Shown here piece after piece: positions 9,084 to 16,147 of a stretch of DNA of 64,000 bases; positions within the stretch are counted from its first letter, which is position 1, and each line of letters starts with the position of its first letter. The notes beneath the pieces are model-generated. The model was not told where the DNA came from, made no database searches, and saw only the letters and a list, made by a program, of their open reading frames with translations. The position numbers were made by a program, and so were the translations under genes. This DNA is from Catenibacillus sp964565805 (GTDB lineage Bacteria; Bacillota; Clostridia; Lachnospirales; Lachnospiraceae): the NCBI GenBank assembly GCA_964565805.1, contig CAZMGH010000011.1, positions 1 through 64,000 on the forward strand, written 5' to 3'.

Positions 9084-9112
9084 AGTATATGATAATTTGA
9101 AGCGAATTGCAA
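9084..9112 (-). promoter_or_regulatory. Promoter for rnhB-yraN and pgeF
   Basis: On the minus strand TTGCAA (9107-9112) and TATACT (9084-9089) are 17 bases apart, about 40 bases before the rnhB start. It lies just downstream of the palindromic element at 9132-9251, so rnhB is probably transcribed separately from lepB. Confidence 0.55.
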
Positions 9113-9131
9113 GCTGCGGGTCATACTACAG

Positions 9132-9251
9132 CAGCCAGACACTTGCTGTATGGCTGCGTCAAATCACCGATACCTGCTGACAAAGCCCGCCTAAACAGAG
9201 GTTTTTACCTTAACCAAAAGGACTTTCGTAAAAACCTCTGTCTGACGGGCT
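9132..9251. repeat. Intergenic palindromic element with two hairpins
   Basis: The 230 bases between lepB and rnhB hold two inverted repeats. CAGCCA (9132-9137) pairs with TGGCTG (9151-9156). A longer one has AGCCCG (9184-9189) plus ACAGAGGTTTTTAC (9195-9208) pairing with GTAAAAACCTCTGT (9228-9241) plus CGGGCT (9246-9251), perfect over 20 pairs apart from a short internal bulge. Neither strand has a proper T run after the stem, so it is not a standard terminator. It resembles a REP-like or mobile palindromic element, but I cannot see whether it recurs in the genome. Confidence 0.6.
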
Positions 9252-9276
9252 AAAATTGCCGATGGCGGTTTAGGAG

Positions 9277-9864
9277 CTACTGATGCTTCAAAAACCCAAT
9301 ATCACTTAGCGGCCAGATCCTTAACCAGGCACGGCCGTCAATCTCACTGCGCTTAACATTTCCCACAGTGGCATAACGGCTGTCTTCACTGTTATTCCGG
9401 TTATCTCCCAGGACAAAATACTCATCTTCTCCCAGGGTGATGGGCTCAGCGGCGATGCCTGCGTTGTTCATGACTTCATTACCGTAATGCTCATCTAAAA
9501 GCTCTCCGTTAATATACACATAGCCGTCAATGATCTGCACAGTTTCTCCCGGAAGGCCGATGATCCGCTTAATGTAGTGCTTGCTTGTGTCCTCGGGATA
9601 TGGGAATACAATAATATCATAACGCTGAGGATCCCTAAAGTAATAGGAAACCTTTTCTACAATAATATTATCCCCGTTCTGAAGGGTTGGAGCCATACTG
9701 GTGCCGTTTACCACTGTGCGCACACCTACAAAATTAACAATCACAAAGGTGGCCGCCAAAATGACCACCAGATAAATGACAAGACTTAAAAGCTCCCGCC
9801 CCACAGATTTTTTCTTTTTATCTTTGCTTTCTTCTTTTCTTTCAAATTCCTGATGTTCTTCCAT
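9277..9864 (-). CDS. lepB: Signal peptidase I, active form
   Basis: A 195-residue membrane serine-lysine protease that removes signal peptides from exported proteins. One membrane segment spans about residues 25-46, after a highly charged N-terminal tail. The catalytic serine is S56 in NGTSMAPTL and the general-base lysine is K99 in HYIKRIIGLPGE. The last family box, GDNRNNSEDSR, is present. It ends with a further strand region (RAWLRIWPL) that the paralogue at 10748 lacks. It is separated from that paralogue by rbgA. This is the copy expected to do the cleavage. Confidence 0.97.
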   Translation of the reverse strand: MEEHQEFERKEESKDKKKKSVGRELLSLVIYLVVILAATFVIVNFVGVRTVVNGTSMAPTLQNGDNIIVEKVSYYFRDPQRYDIIVFPYPEDTSKHYIKRIIGLPGETVQIIDGYVYINGELLDEHYGNEVMNNAGIAAEPITLGEDEYFVLGDNRNNSEDSRYATVGNVKRSEIDGRAWLRIWPLSDIGFLKHQ

Positions 9865-9892
9865 GTTCTATCCGTCCCTGCTTAACGGTCAA

Positions 9893-10744
9893 TCACTGAT
9901 CCTTAGGCGGAATATCCAGGGTGATCGCCCCTAGCCTTGCGCTGCGGAAATCGTCCAGGATCAGCTTTGCCGCTTTATCAGTGTCCAAAGCATTGCCCTT
10001 TTGGCGGCAGTTCCTTACCTGGGCAATTTGCTGGATCACATTCATTTTATCACTATTTTCCTCAATATTGTACCTATTTTTCAAGATTCCCGGATAATTT
10101 TCCAAAAGGATCCCTACCAGGTTCCATGCCACATCCTGCAGATCCAAAATATCATCATTAATGGAGCCGATCATGGCCAGCTTAAGCCCAACAGACGGAT
10201 CCTCAAACTTAGGCCACAGGATTCCCGGCGTATCTAACAGCTCCACATTTTTATTCAGGCGGATCCACTGCTTTCCTTTAGTGACGCCTGGCTTATTTCC
10301 GGTTTTTGTACATGCCTTTCCTGCGTAGGTGTTAATAAATGTAGATTTTCCCACATTGGGAATCCCTGCTACCATGGCCCGAACTGGCCGGTTAATGATT
10401 CCACGGCGCCGGTCTCTCTCTATTTTTTCCTTACATGCCTCCTGGATGATCCCGGTCACTGCCTTAACGCTTTTTCCCACCCGGGCATCCAGGGCCAGCA
10501 CATAAAAGCCCTGCGTCCTAAAATAATTTTCCCAGGCCTTTGTCCGGGCCGGATCCGCCAGATCCGCTTTATTTAAAAGGATCAGCCGGGACTTGTCCCT
10601 AGCCAGGTCATCAATATCAGGATTTTTGCTGCTTAATGGTACTCTGGCGTCCACAAGCTCCGCTACAATATCAATGAGCTTTATATCCTCCTGCATCATC
10701 CGCCGCGCTTTGGTCATATGGCCGGGATACCACTGTATGTTCAT
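9893..10744 (-). CDS. rbgA: Ribosome biogenesis GTPase RbgA (YlqF)
   Basis: A 283-residue circularly permuted GTPase that helps late assembly of the 50S subunit. It starts with the family box NIQWYPGHMTKA. The GTPase motifs are in permuted order: LNKADL (G4) comes first, then GIPNVGKSTFIN (G1), then LLDTPGILWP (G3). The C-terminal helical domain is present and the length is normal. It sits 3 bases after the degenerate signal peptidase gene and 28 bases before lepB, in the common rplS-lepB-rbgA-rnhB neighbourhood. Confidence 0.97.
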   Translation of the reverse strand: MNIQWYPGHMTKARRMMQEDIKLIDIVAELVDARVPLSSKNPDIDDLARDKSRLILLNKADLADPARTKAWENYFRTQGFYVLALDARVGKSVKAVTGIIQEACKEKIERDRRRGIINRPVRAMVAGIPNVGKSTFINTYAGKACTKTGNKPGVTKGKQWIRLNKNVELLDTPGILWPKFEDPSVGLKLAMIGSINDDILDLQDVAWNLVGILLENYPGILKNRYNIEENSDKMNVIQQIAQVRNCRQKGNALDTDKAAKLILDDFRSARLGAITLDIPPKDQ

Positions 10745-10747
10745 TCC

Positions 10748-11302
10748 TTAACCTGCCTTTCCAACGATCTGATCTTTCGTTACATTTCCTATAGAGGAAG
10801 ACCTGCTGTCTTCACACTGATTATAATTATCTCCAATAACAAAATACTCATCTGAGCCTAAGGTAATAGCCTCCTGGGCCAGTCCAGCATTTTCAATGTA
10901 TTCTGTATTGTATTCAAAGTCCAAAGGTTCTTCATTAATATATATAACGCCGTCAATAATCTGTACAGTTTCCCCGGGAAGTCCCACCACGCGGCGGACA
11001 TAATACCGGTCTGAATTATTTTGTCCCATATTAAAAACAACTATATCCATCCGCCGGGGACTGCTGATTTTATAAATCAGCCGGTTCATCCGCACAGTGC
11101 CTCCCGACTCAATCGTCGGAGCCATGGCGTCTCCATCCACAACCACCTTCATACCAAACATTCGCCCGGCCAAAAAGCCTAAGGCCACTGCCAGGGCAAA
11201 TCCCAGAATGATCATGGTCACACCCAGGATCTTCCTGGGAATCTGCATGGCCTTTATCCGTCTTCTCAGGCTCCTTCGTCTTTTCATATAGGTTTGAACC
11301 AT
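10748..11302 (-). CDS. Signal peptidase I homologue lacking catalytic Ser and Lys (pseudoenzyme)
   Basis: A 184-residue S26-family protein. A basic N terminus (KRRRSLRRRIK) is followed by one membrane segment at about residues 25-46 and by all S26 boxes. However, the nucleophile position reads GDAMAPT (A59, codon GCC) instead of a serine, and the lysine position reads YYVRRVVGLPGE (R103, codon CGC). The GDNYNQCEDSR box is kept. It ends at VGKAG, about 15 residues earlier than the active copy. The frame is clean, so it is not a decaying pseudogene. I start it at the ATG at 11302 because AAAGGAG lies 4 bases upstream; an ATG at 11428 in frame has no ribosome site. Inactive S26 proteins are known, such as S. 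aureus SpsA and pilus-associated SipA. A chaperone or partner role is inference. Confidence 0.9.
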   Translation of the reverse strand: MVQTYMKRRRSLRRRIKAMQIPRKILGVTMIILGFALAVALGFLAGRMFGMKVVVDGDAMAPTIESGGTVRMNRLIYKISSPRRMDIVVFNMGQNNSDRYYVRRVVGLPGETVQIIDGVIYINEEPLDFEYNTEYIENAGLAQEAITLGSDEYFVIGDNYNQCEDSRSSSIGNVTKDQIVGKAG

Positions 11303-11307
11303 ATTAC

Positions 11308-11409
11308 TCCTTTCCCGGGCCGCCTTTTGCCCATAAGGGTATCCCCCTGCGGGGTTTCTCCTTTCCCGGGCTGTCCTCTGCCCATAAGGGTATCCCCTTG
11401 TGGGGTTTC
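11308..11409. repeat. Tandem duplication of a 51-base unit upstream of the signal peptidase homologue
   Basis: Two adjacent copies with a period of 51 bases (11308-11358 and 11359-11409). They share long identical runs such as GCCCATAAGGGTATCCCC and differ at a few bases. Each copy carries an AAAGGAG ribosome site on the minus strand; only the copy next to 11302 has a start codon at the right distance. The unit length is a multiple of three, so it would also be an in-frame 17-residue repeat if translation began at 11428. Confidence 0.85.
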
Positions 11410-11430
11410 TCTGGTTTTTACTCTCCATAG

Positions 11431-11465
11431 AAAAAAAGGGACAACATACTTAATGTACCTGTCCC
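11431..11465 (-). terminator. Terminator after rplS
   Basis: On the minus strand GGGACA and TGTCCC (11460-11465 and 11438-11443) form a stem followed by a run of seven or more T. It lies 14 bases past the rplS stop and separates rplS from the signal peptidase gene. Confidence 0.8.
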
Positions 11466-11478
11466 AATTTTCCGATAA

Positions 11479-11826
11479 TTATTTAACTAATTCTTTAACC
11501 TTAGCGGCCTTACCTACTCTGTCTCTTAAGTAGAATAATTTAGCACGGCGAACTTTACCTCTTCTCACAACTTCGATCTTCTCTACTATCGGAGAGTGAA
11601 GCGGCCATGTTTTTTCCACGCCTACGCCGTTGGAAAACTTTCTTACTGTAAAAGTCTCACGGCTAGAGCCATTCTGTCTTTTCAGTACAGTGCCTTCAAA
11701 TACCTGTGTTCTTTCTCTGTTTCCTTCCTTTACCTTTGCGTATACTTTAACTGTATCGCCTACGGAAAATACAGGAACTTCTGCCTTCATCTGAGCAGCT
11801 TCAATGTTTTTGATAATGTCGTTCAT
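11479..11826 (-). CDS. rplS: 50S ribosomal protein L19
   Basis: A 115-residue basic ribosomal protein at the 30S-50S interface. Family sequence is plain: GDTVKVYAKVKEGNRERTQVFEG, SFTVRK-like ETFTVRKFSNGVGVEK, PLHSPIVEKIEVVRRGKVRRAKLFYLRDRVGKAAK. Full length. The ATG at 11826 has AAGGAGG upstream. It has its own promoter at 11908-11936 and a terminator at 11431-11465, so it appears monocistronic here. In most Firmicutes it follows trmD directly; in this window larBCE lies between them. Confidence 0.98.
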   Translation of the reverse strand: MNDIIKNIEAAQMKAEVPVFSVGDTVKVYAKVKEGNRERTQVFEGTVLKRQNGSSRETFTVRKFSNGVGVEKTWPLHSPIVEKIEVVRRGKVRRAKLFYLRDRVGKAAKVKELVK

Positions 11827-11907
11827 CCTAAGTGAACCTCCTTGATAATATTAGATGTTCTTAATACATAAACGTAACAGAGGACCATCCCAGTCTCACA
11901 TCGATAT

Positions 11908-11936
11908 ACTTTATCACAGATCCTACAAAAAAGCAA
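11908..11936 (-). promoter_or_regulatory. Promoter of rplS
   Basis: On the minus strand TTGCTT (11931-11936), 17 bases, then TAAAGT (11908-11913) with an extended TGA just before the -10. It lies directly after the larE stop and gives a leader of about 75 bases before the rplS ATG, which could hold autoregulatory structure. Confidence 0.6.
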
Positions 11937-11938
11937 GC

Positions 11939-12760
11939 CTATTTTTCAGTTTTCAGATCCATACTTCCCGACCGGAAGCCTTCCAGATCCAATGTCACAT
12001 AATCATATCCCAGGGCCTTAATGCTTTCGGAAATTTCCCGGCACAGTCTTAGCACCTCCGGCATATCGTCTCCGTCCACCTCGATCCGGACAATGTTGCC
12101 GTGAACTCTTAAGCGTACATTGTGAAAGCCATAATTTCTCAAAATCTGCTCGCCCTTTTCCACAGTCCGTAAAGCTTCCAGATTTAAGTGGGTGCCGTAA
12201 GGAAAGCGGGTGGCCAGGCAAGGGGTTGACGGCCTTTGGGCAACAGAAATTCCGTATTCTGAAGCCATGCGCCGTACCTGAGCCTTAGTTAAACCAGCCT
12301 TAGCCAAAGGGCTTTCCACCCCAAGTTCTCTCACCGCCCGGATGCCCGGACGGTATACGTGAAGATCATCTTCATTGGTTCCCTCGATCACTGTGGTGAT
12401 TCCTTTTTCAGCGGCAAAATCTAAAAGTCCAGAAAAAAGGAACTTTTTGCAAATATAACACCGCTCTCTGGAATTTTCCCGGATCTCAGGCACAGACATC
12501 TCGTCCATAATAATGGTTTCAAAAATGGCGCCAGCCTCAGCAGCCACTGTCTTGGCGATGTCATAATCTCTGGCCGGAGATAAAACAGAACGGATCATAA
12601 CCCCGTAGACCTTGGTGTTATATTTTTTTCCGGCCTGACAGCACAACTGAAGCAGCAGGCTGCTGTCCACACCTCCGGAAAATGCCACTATCACAGCTTC
12701 ATGCATTTTCTTATCAATGTCCTGAAGAAGATCCATCTTTTTTTCTTCGTATGTTTTCAC
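11939..12760 (-). CDS. larE: LarE, ATP-dependent sulfur transferase for nickel-pincer cofactor
   Basis: A 273-residue PP-loop enzyme that adenylates and thiolates the pyridinium dicarboxylate intermediate made by LarB. The PP-loop AFSGGVDSS is at residues 26-34. Three cysteines stand out: C101 and C104 in RERCYICKK and C181 in RPSTPCLATRF. LarE of L. plantarum uses one sacrificial cysteine, whereas the Thermotoga type holds a 4Fe-4S cluster on three cysteines; the pattern here fits the second. GTG start with AAGGAG 6 bases upstream. It is the last gene of larB-larC-larE. No LarA-type racemase gene is in this window. Confidence 0.93.
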   Translation of the reverse strand: MKTYEEKKMDLLQDIDKKMHEAVIVAFSGGVDSSLLLQLCCQAGKKYNTKVYGVMIRSVLSPARDYDIAKTVAAEAGAIFETIIMDEMSVPEIRENSRERCYICKKFLFSGLLDFAAEKGITTVIEGTNEDDLHVYRPGIRAVRELGVESPLAKAGLTKAQVRRMASEYGISVAQRPSTPCLATRFPYGTHLNLEALRTVEKGEQILRNYGFHNVRLRVHGNIVRIEVDGDDMPEVLRLCREISESIKALGYDYVTLDLEGFRSGSMDLKTEK

Positions 12761-12775
12761 AGGCCTCTCCTTCCT

Positions 12776-14023
12776 TTACCGACATGCCTCCATAATGGCG
12801 GCGTACATTTGACTATAAGAGATGCCATGACTCAGGCAAAGCGTTTTTACGCTTTCATATTCCGGGTAAAACCGCTGCTGGCCACCTACCTGGCATACCT
12901 TCACCGCTGCCGGGCCAAAGGGAGTATCTACTGTTTTTATGGTTCTTGGAAGGATCCGTCGCTCAACAGGCATTTTCCGAATACCAATAGTCGTTGTATT
13001 TTCAAAAATGATCTCTTCCATTTTTTCCACATCCTCAGGCGTACAGATCACACACAGCTCATACGCCGGACGGTTTTTCTTCATATACACTGGCATAAAA
13101 TGCACATCTTTCGCCCCTGCCTGAAAAAGCAGCTCAGACACAAAGCCAAGGGTCTCCCCTGAGCAGTCGTCAATATCGGTTTCCAGCTTATAGATCCGAT
13201 CCTGCTCTTCCTCCAGGGTGTCAATCAGCATGGCCCGCAGAAGGCTTGGCCGCTCATAATGGCGTTTTCCCGCCCCAAGGCCGATTTTCTTAATATAGAA
13301 GGTTTCCGGAAGCTTTGTGGTGGTAAAAACAGCTGCGGCAATGGCCGCCCCTGTAGGTGTGACAAATTCCCCTGCCGCGTCCATAATATGCAAAGGAAGA
13401 TGACGATCGCTGACAATATTTGTCACTGCGGGAACCGGCACCGGAAGGATGCCGTGCTGGCACCGGACAGTTCCTGTCCCTTCATTTAGCTTTGGCAGGA
13501 TCACCTCTGTAATCCCCAAATTATCAAAGCATACGGCAAAGGCCACAATATCAACAATAGCATCCACGGCGCCAACCTCATGAAAATGAACCTGATCTGC
13601 CGGTACCCCATGAGCCTTTGCCTCTGCCTGGCCAATGATCTGGAAAATCTTCACAGCTAAAGCTCTGGCGCCCTCAGTCATATCGCCCTGTTGGATAATC
13701 TCCATGACCTCTTTAAGGCCCCGGTGCCCATGATGATGATTCCCATGATGGTGGTGATGGCCGCTGTTTTCTCCATGATCGTGGCCATGAAGATACTCCA
13801 TATCATGATCGTGATTCTCATAGGCTTCATCTAATATAACATTAAAATCACAGGCATCCAGGCCCGATTTTTTCACCCGGCTGATCCGGATCTCATAGCC
13901 GGAAACAGGAAGGCTTTCCAGCGCCTGTCTTAACACCTTTTCATCGGCCCCCAGGTCCAGCATAGCCGCCACTGCCATGTCCCCGCTAATGCCGGAGGGA
14001 CAGTCTAAATATAATCGGTTCAT
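12776..14023 (-). CDS. larC: LarC, nickel insertase for nickel-pincer cofactor, single reading frame
   Basis: A 415-residue protein that inserts nickel into the pincer nucleotide using CTP. The N terminus has LYLDCPSGISGDMAVAAMLDLGA, and a His-rich stretch at about residues 72-100 (HDHGENSGHHHHHGNHHHGH) is the presumed nickel store. The middle has VHFHEVGAVDAIVDI. In L. plantarum LarC is made from two frames by programmed frameshifting; here one frame covers both parts without interruption. The ATG has GGAG upstream. It lies 11 bases after larB and 15 bases before larE. Confidence 0.95.
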   Translation of the reverse strand: MNRLYLDCPSGISGDMAVAAMLDLGADEKVLRQALESLPVSGYEIRISRVKKSGLDACDFNVILDEAYENHDHDMEYLHGHDHGENSGHHHHHGNHHHGHRGLKEVMEIIQQGDMTEGARALAVKIFQIIGQAEAKAHGVPADQVHFHEVGAVDAIVDIVAFAVCFDNLGITEVILPKLNEGTGTVRCQHGILPVPVPAVTNIVSDRHLPLHIMDAAGEFVTPTGAAIAAAVFTTTKLPETFYIKKIGLGAGKRHYERPSLLRAMLIDTLEEEQDRIYKLETDIDDCSGETLGFVSELLFQAGAKDVHFMPVYMKKNRPAYELCVICTPEDVEKMEEIIFENTTTIGIRKMPVERRILPRTIKTVDTPFGPAAVKVCQVGGQQRFYPEYESVKTLCLSHGISYSQMYAAIMEACR

Positions 14024-14034
14024 TAAAATTTCTC

Positions 14035-14778
14035 CTATCTATTTATGCCCATTCGGTTAATCTGTGTCGCAATATAGCCTGCGCCGTAGCCATTGTCAAT
14101 ATTCACCACAGCAATTCCGTTCGAGCAGGAATTGATCATGGTCAAAAGGGCTGACAAGCCATGCATGCTGGCGCCATAACCTACAGACGTTGGGACTGCG
14201 ATCACCGGTTTGTCTACCAGGCCGCCGATGACACTGGCTAACGCCCCTTCCATACCAGCTACGGCAACGACGCAGTTGGCCCCCTGAATCGCATCCACTT
14301 TAGCCAGCAGGCGGTGGATTCCTGCAACCCCTACGTCATAGATCCGCTCCACATAGCTACCAAAATATTCGGCAGTCTGAGCCGCTTCCTCCGCTACGGG
14401 AATATCTGCGGTCCCGGCAGTACATACAGCGATGCATCCCTTTTTTTCCTTAGGCTTTTCAATTTTTATGATCCTGGAAATAGGATCATAGACCGTTTCC
14501 GGAAATTTTTCCCGGATCATTTCATACTGAGCCGCGGATGCCCGGGTCCCGAATACCTCTCCGTCCCGCTCATAAAGGCGGGCAAAAATATGAAACAAAT
14601 GCTCATCTGCCTTGCCGCTGCAAAAGATCACCTCCGCAAAACCGGATCGGATCTTCCGGTGCATATCCAGCTTGGCATATTCTAATTCTTCAAAAGGCTG
14701 GCGTTTAAAAAAAAGTTCCGCCTCATCTACGGATATTTCACCGCTTTTTACTTTTTCCAATATTTCATGAGTTTCCAC
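14035..14778 (-). CDS. larB: LarB, nicotinic acid adenine dinucleotide carboxylase/hydrolase
   Basis: A 247-residue enzyme that carboxylates and hydrolyses nicotinic acid adenine dinucleotide, the first step of nickel-pincer cofactor synthesis. The C-terminal half is an AIR-carboxylase-like (PurE) domain, with CTAGTADIPVAEEAA, VVAVAGMEGALASVIGGLV, and IAVPTSVGYGAS followed by NSCSNGIAVVNIDNGYGAG. GTG start with AGGAGG 7 bases upstream. It follows trmD by 25 bases in the same direction, so the lar genes seem to ride on the rpsP-trmD transcript. Confidence 0.95.
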   Translation of the reverse strand: METHEILEKVKSGEISVDEAELFFKRQPFEELEYAKLDMHRKIRSGFAEVIFCSGKADEHLFHIFARLYERDGEVFGTRASAAQYEMIREKFPETVYDPISRIIKIEKPKEKKGCIAVCTAGTADIPVAEEAAQTAEYFGSYVERIYDVGVAGIHRLLAKVDAIQGANCVVAVAGMEGALASVIGGLVDKPVIAVPTSVGYGASMHGLSALLTMINSCSNGIAVVNIDNGYGAGYIATQINRMGINR

Positions 14779-14803
14779 CCTGCTGCCTCCTGGTCATATT
14801 TTT

Positions 14804-15547
14804 TTATTCGTCTTTTTTATCTTGGGACAGGCTTTTTAAAAATTCCACATCCTTTTTATCAAGGACCGCGTCTTTTAAAAGCTCCGGGCGCCGCTGCCAT
14901 GTCCGCTCAAGAGATCTTTCCCGCCGCCACCGCTCAATGTTGGCGTGATGGCCGGACAAAAGTACCTGGGGTACTTTCTTCCCGTGAAATTCTTCGGGAC
15001 GGGTGTACTGGGGATATTCTAAAAGACCATCCTGAAAAGACTCATACTGGGCGGAGGTTTCATTGCTCAGCACTCCAGGCACTAGGCGGGAAATAGCATC
15101 GATCATAACCATAGCCGGAAGCTCTCCGCCGGTAAGAACATAATCCCCAATGGAAAAATTGTCTGTTACGATTTCCTCCAGGATCCGCTCGTCCACGCCC
15201 TCATAATGACCGCAGAGAAATATAAGATCCTCTTCTTCAGACAGCTCCTGGGCTGCCTCCTGGGAAAATACCCGCCCTTGAGGCGTTGTATAGATCACTC
15301 TCGGTTTTTCCCCCATATCTTTGATCAGGTCCATATAGCAATCAAAAATCGGCCCCGGCTGCATCACCATACCTGCGCCGCCGCCATAAGGGTAATCGTC
15401 CACATGACGGTATTTGTCTGTGGAATAATCCCTTATATCCACAGCCTTTAAGGAAATCCTTCCCTGAGCGATGGCACGTCCGGTAATACTTGTGTTCAGA
15501 CCGTTTTGGATCATTTCCGGAAATAATGTCATTACATAGAAATTCAT
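14804..15547 (-). CDS. trmD: tRNA (guanine-N1)-methyltransferase TrmD
   Basis: A 247-residue SPOUT methyltransferase that makes m1G37 in tRNA. Motifs: NFYVMTLFPEMI at the start, YGGGAGMVMQPGPI, FLCGHYEGVDERI, and YVLTGGELPAMVMIDAISRLVPGVL, which form the trefoil knot. The start is the ATG at 15547, which overlaps the rimM stop as ATGA; longer in-frame extensions run into rimM and are not real. It is followed by larB instead of the usual rplS. Confidence 0.97.
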   Translation of the reverse strand: MNFYVMTLFPEMIQNGLNTSITGRAIAQGRISLKAVDIRDYSTDKYRHVDDYPYGGGAGMVMQPGPIFDCYMDLIKDMGEKPRVIYTTPQGRVFSQEAAQELSEEEDLIFLCGHYEGVDERILEEIVTDNFSIGDYVLTGGELPAMVMIDAISRLVPGVLSNETSAQYESFQDGLLEYPQYTRPEEFHGKKVPQVLLSGHHANIERWRRERSLERTWQRRPELLKDAVLDKKDVEFLKSLSQDKKDE

Positions 15548-16056
15548 AAGTCCAGAAGCCCTTTCATAACGTGTACAGTCACCGCGCCCTTTTCCAGATC
15601 CACATCCAAGATACACTGAGGGATCGAGGGGAATAAATACGCTTTGCCGTCATCCCCGTCAATGACATAAACGTCATTGGCCGCCGTCTGCATAACATCC
15701 CTGACTGTCCCAAAATGGATGCCCTCATCCGTGATCACTTCCAGTCCGATGAGATCGGCAATAAAGTTTTCATTTTCTTCCAGGGCTACGGCATTTTCCC
15801 GGGTTACTAAAAGATCCTTGCCCCGGTATTTTTCAATATCATTAATGTGATCATAGCCTTTAAACTTTAAAATCGCGAACTGTTTAAAGAACTTTACGCT
15901 TTCTACTTCCAGCTCCAGCTTTTCCCGGCCTGCATCCAGGATGCAGTGTTTCAGCTCTTTAAACCGATTTATATCATCTGTCGTAGGAAATACCTTAACC
16001 TCTCCACGGATTCCGTGGGTGGAGGCGATGGTTCCCACTCTCAGCAAATCTACCAT
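15544..16056 (-). CDS. rimM: 16S rRNA processing protein RimM
   Basis: A 170-residue assembly factor for the 30S head. The N-terminal RimM domain starts LLRVGTIASTHGIRGEVKVFPTTDD, and the C-terminal PRC-barrel contains DLIGLEVITDEG and VYVIDGDDGKAYLFPSIPQCI. Normal length, AAAGGAG ribosome site. It is coupled to trmD by an ATGA overlap. A strong hairpin (16078-16124) lies between khpA and this gene. Confidence 0.96.
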   Translation of the reverse strand: MVDLLRVGTIASTHGIRGEVKVFPTTDDINRFKELKHCILDAGREKLELEVESVKFFKQFAILKFKGYDHINDIEKYRGKDLLVTRENAVALEENENFIADLIGLEVITDEGIHFGTVRDVMQTAANDVYVIDGDDGKAYLFPSIPQCILDVDLEKGAVTVHVMKGLLDL

Positions 16057-16077
16057 AGAAATACTCCTTTAACCGGA

Positions 16078-16124
16078 TAAGCGAATACCCCTAAAAGCAC
16101 AGGACTTTTAGGGGTATTCACTTA
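16078..16124 (-). other. Strong intergenic hairpin between khpA and rimM
   Basis: Arms of 20 bases with one mismatch (16078-16097 and 16105-16124), including 15 perfect pairs around ATACCCCTAAAAG, closed by a 7-base loop. There is no T run after it on the minus strand, so it is unlikely to stop transcription outright. It could be an RNase III site or mRNA stabiliser within the rpsP-trmD transcript. Confidence 0.7.
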
Positions 16125-16147
16125 CTGTAAAATACCGCAACAAACTG

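Noticed and set aside
11303..11428. N-terminal extension of the inactive signal peptidase with two 17-residue repeats
   Set aside because: The ATG at 11428 follows the T run of the rplS terminator and lacks a ribosome site. Kept as an alternative because the repeat preserves the frame.
12776..14023. Programmed frameshift in larC
   Set aside because: The single frame is complete, so none is needed.
15548..15616. N-terminal extension of trmD
   Set aside because: The extension lies inside rimM; the ATGA overlap at 15544-15547 gives the family start.
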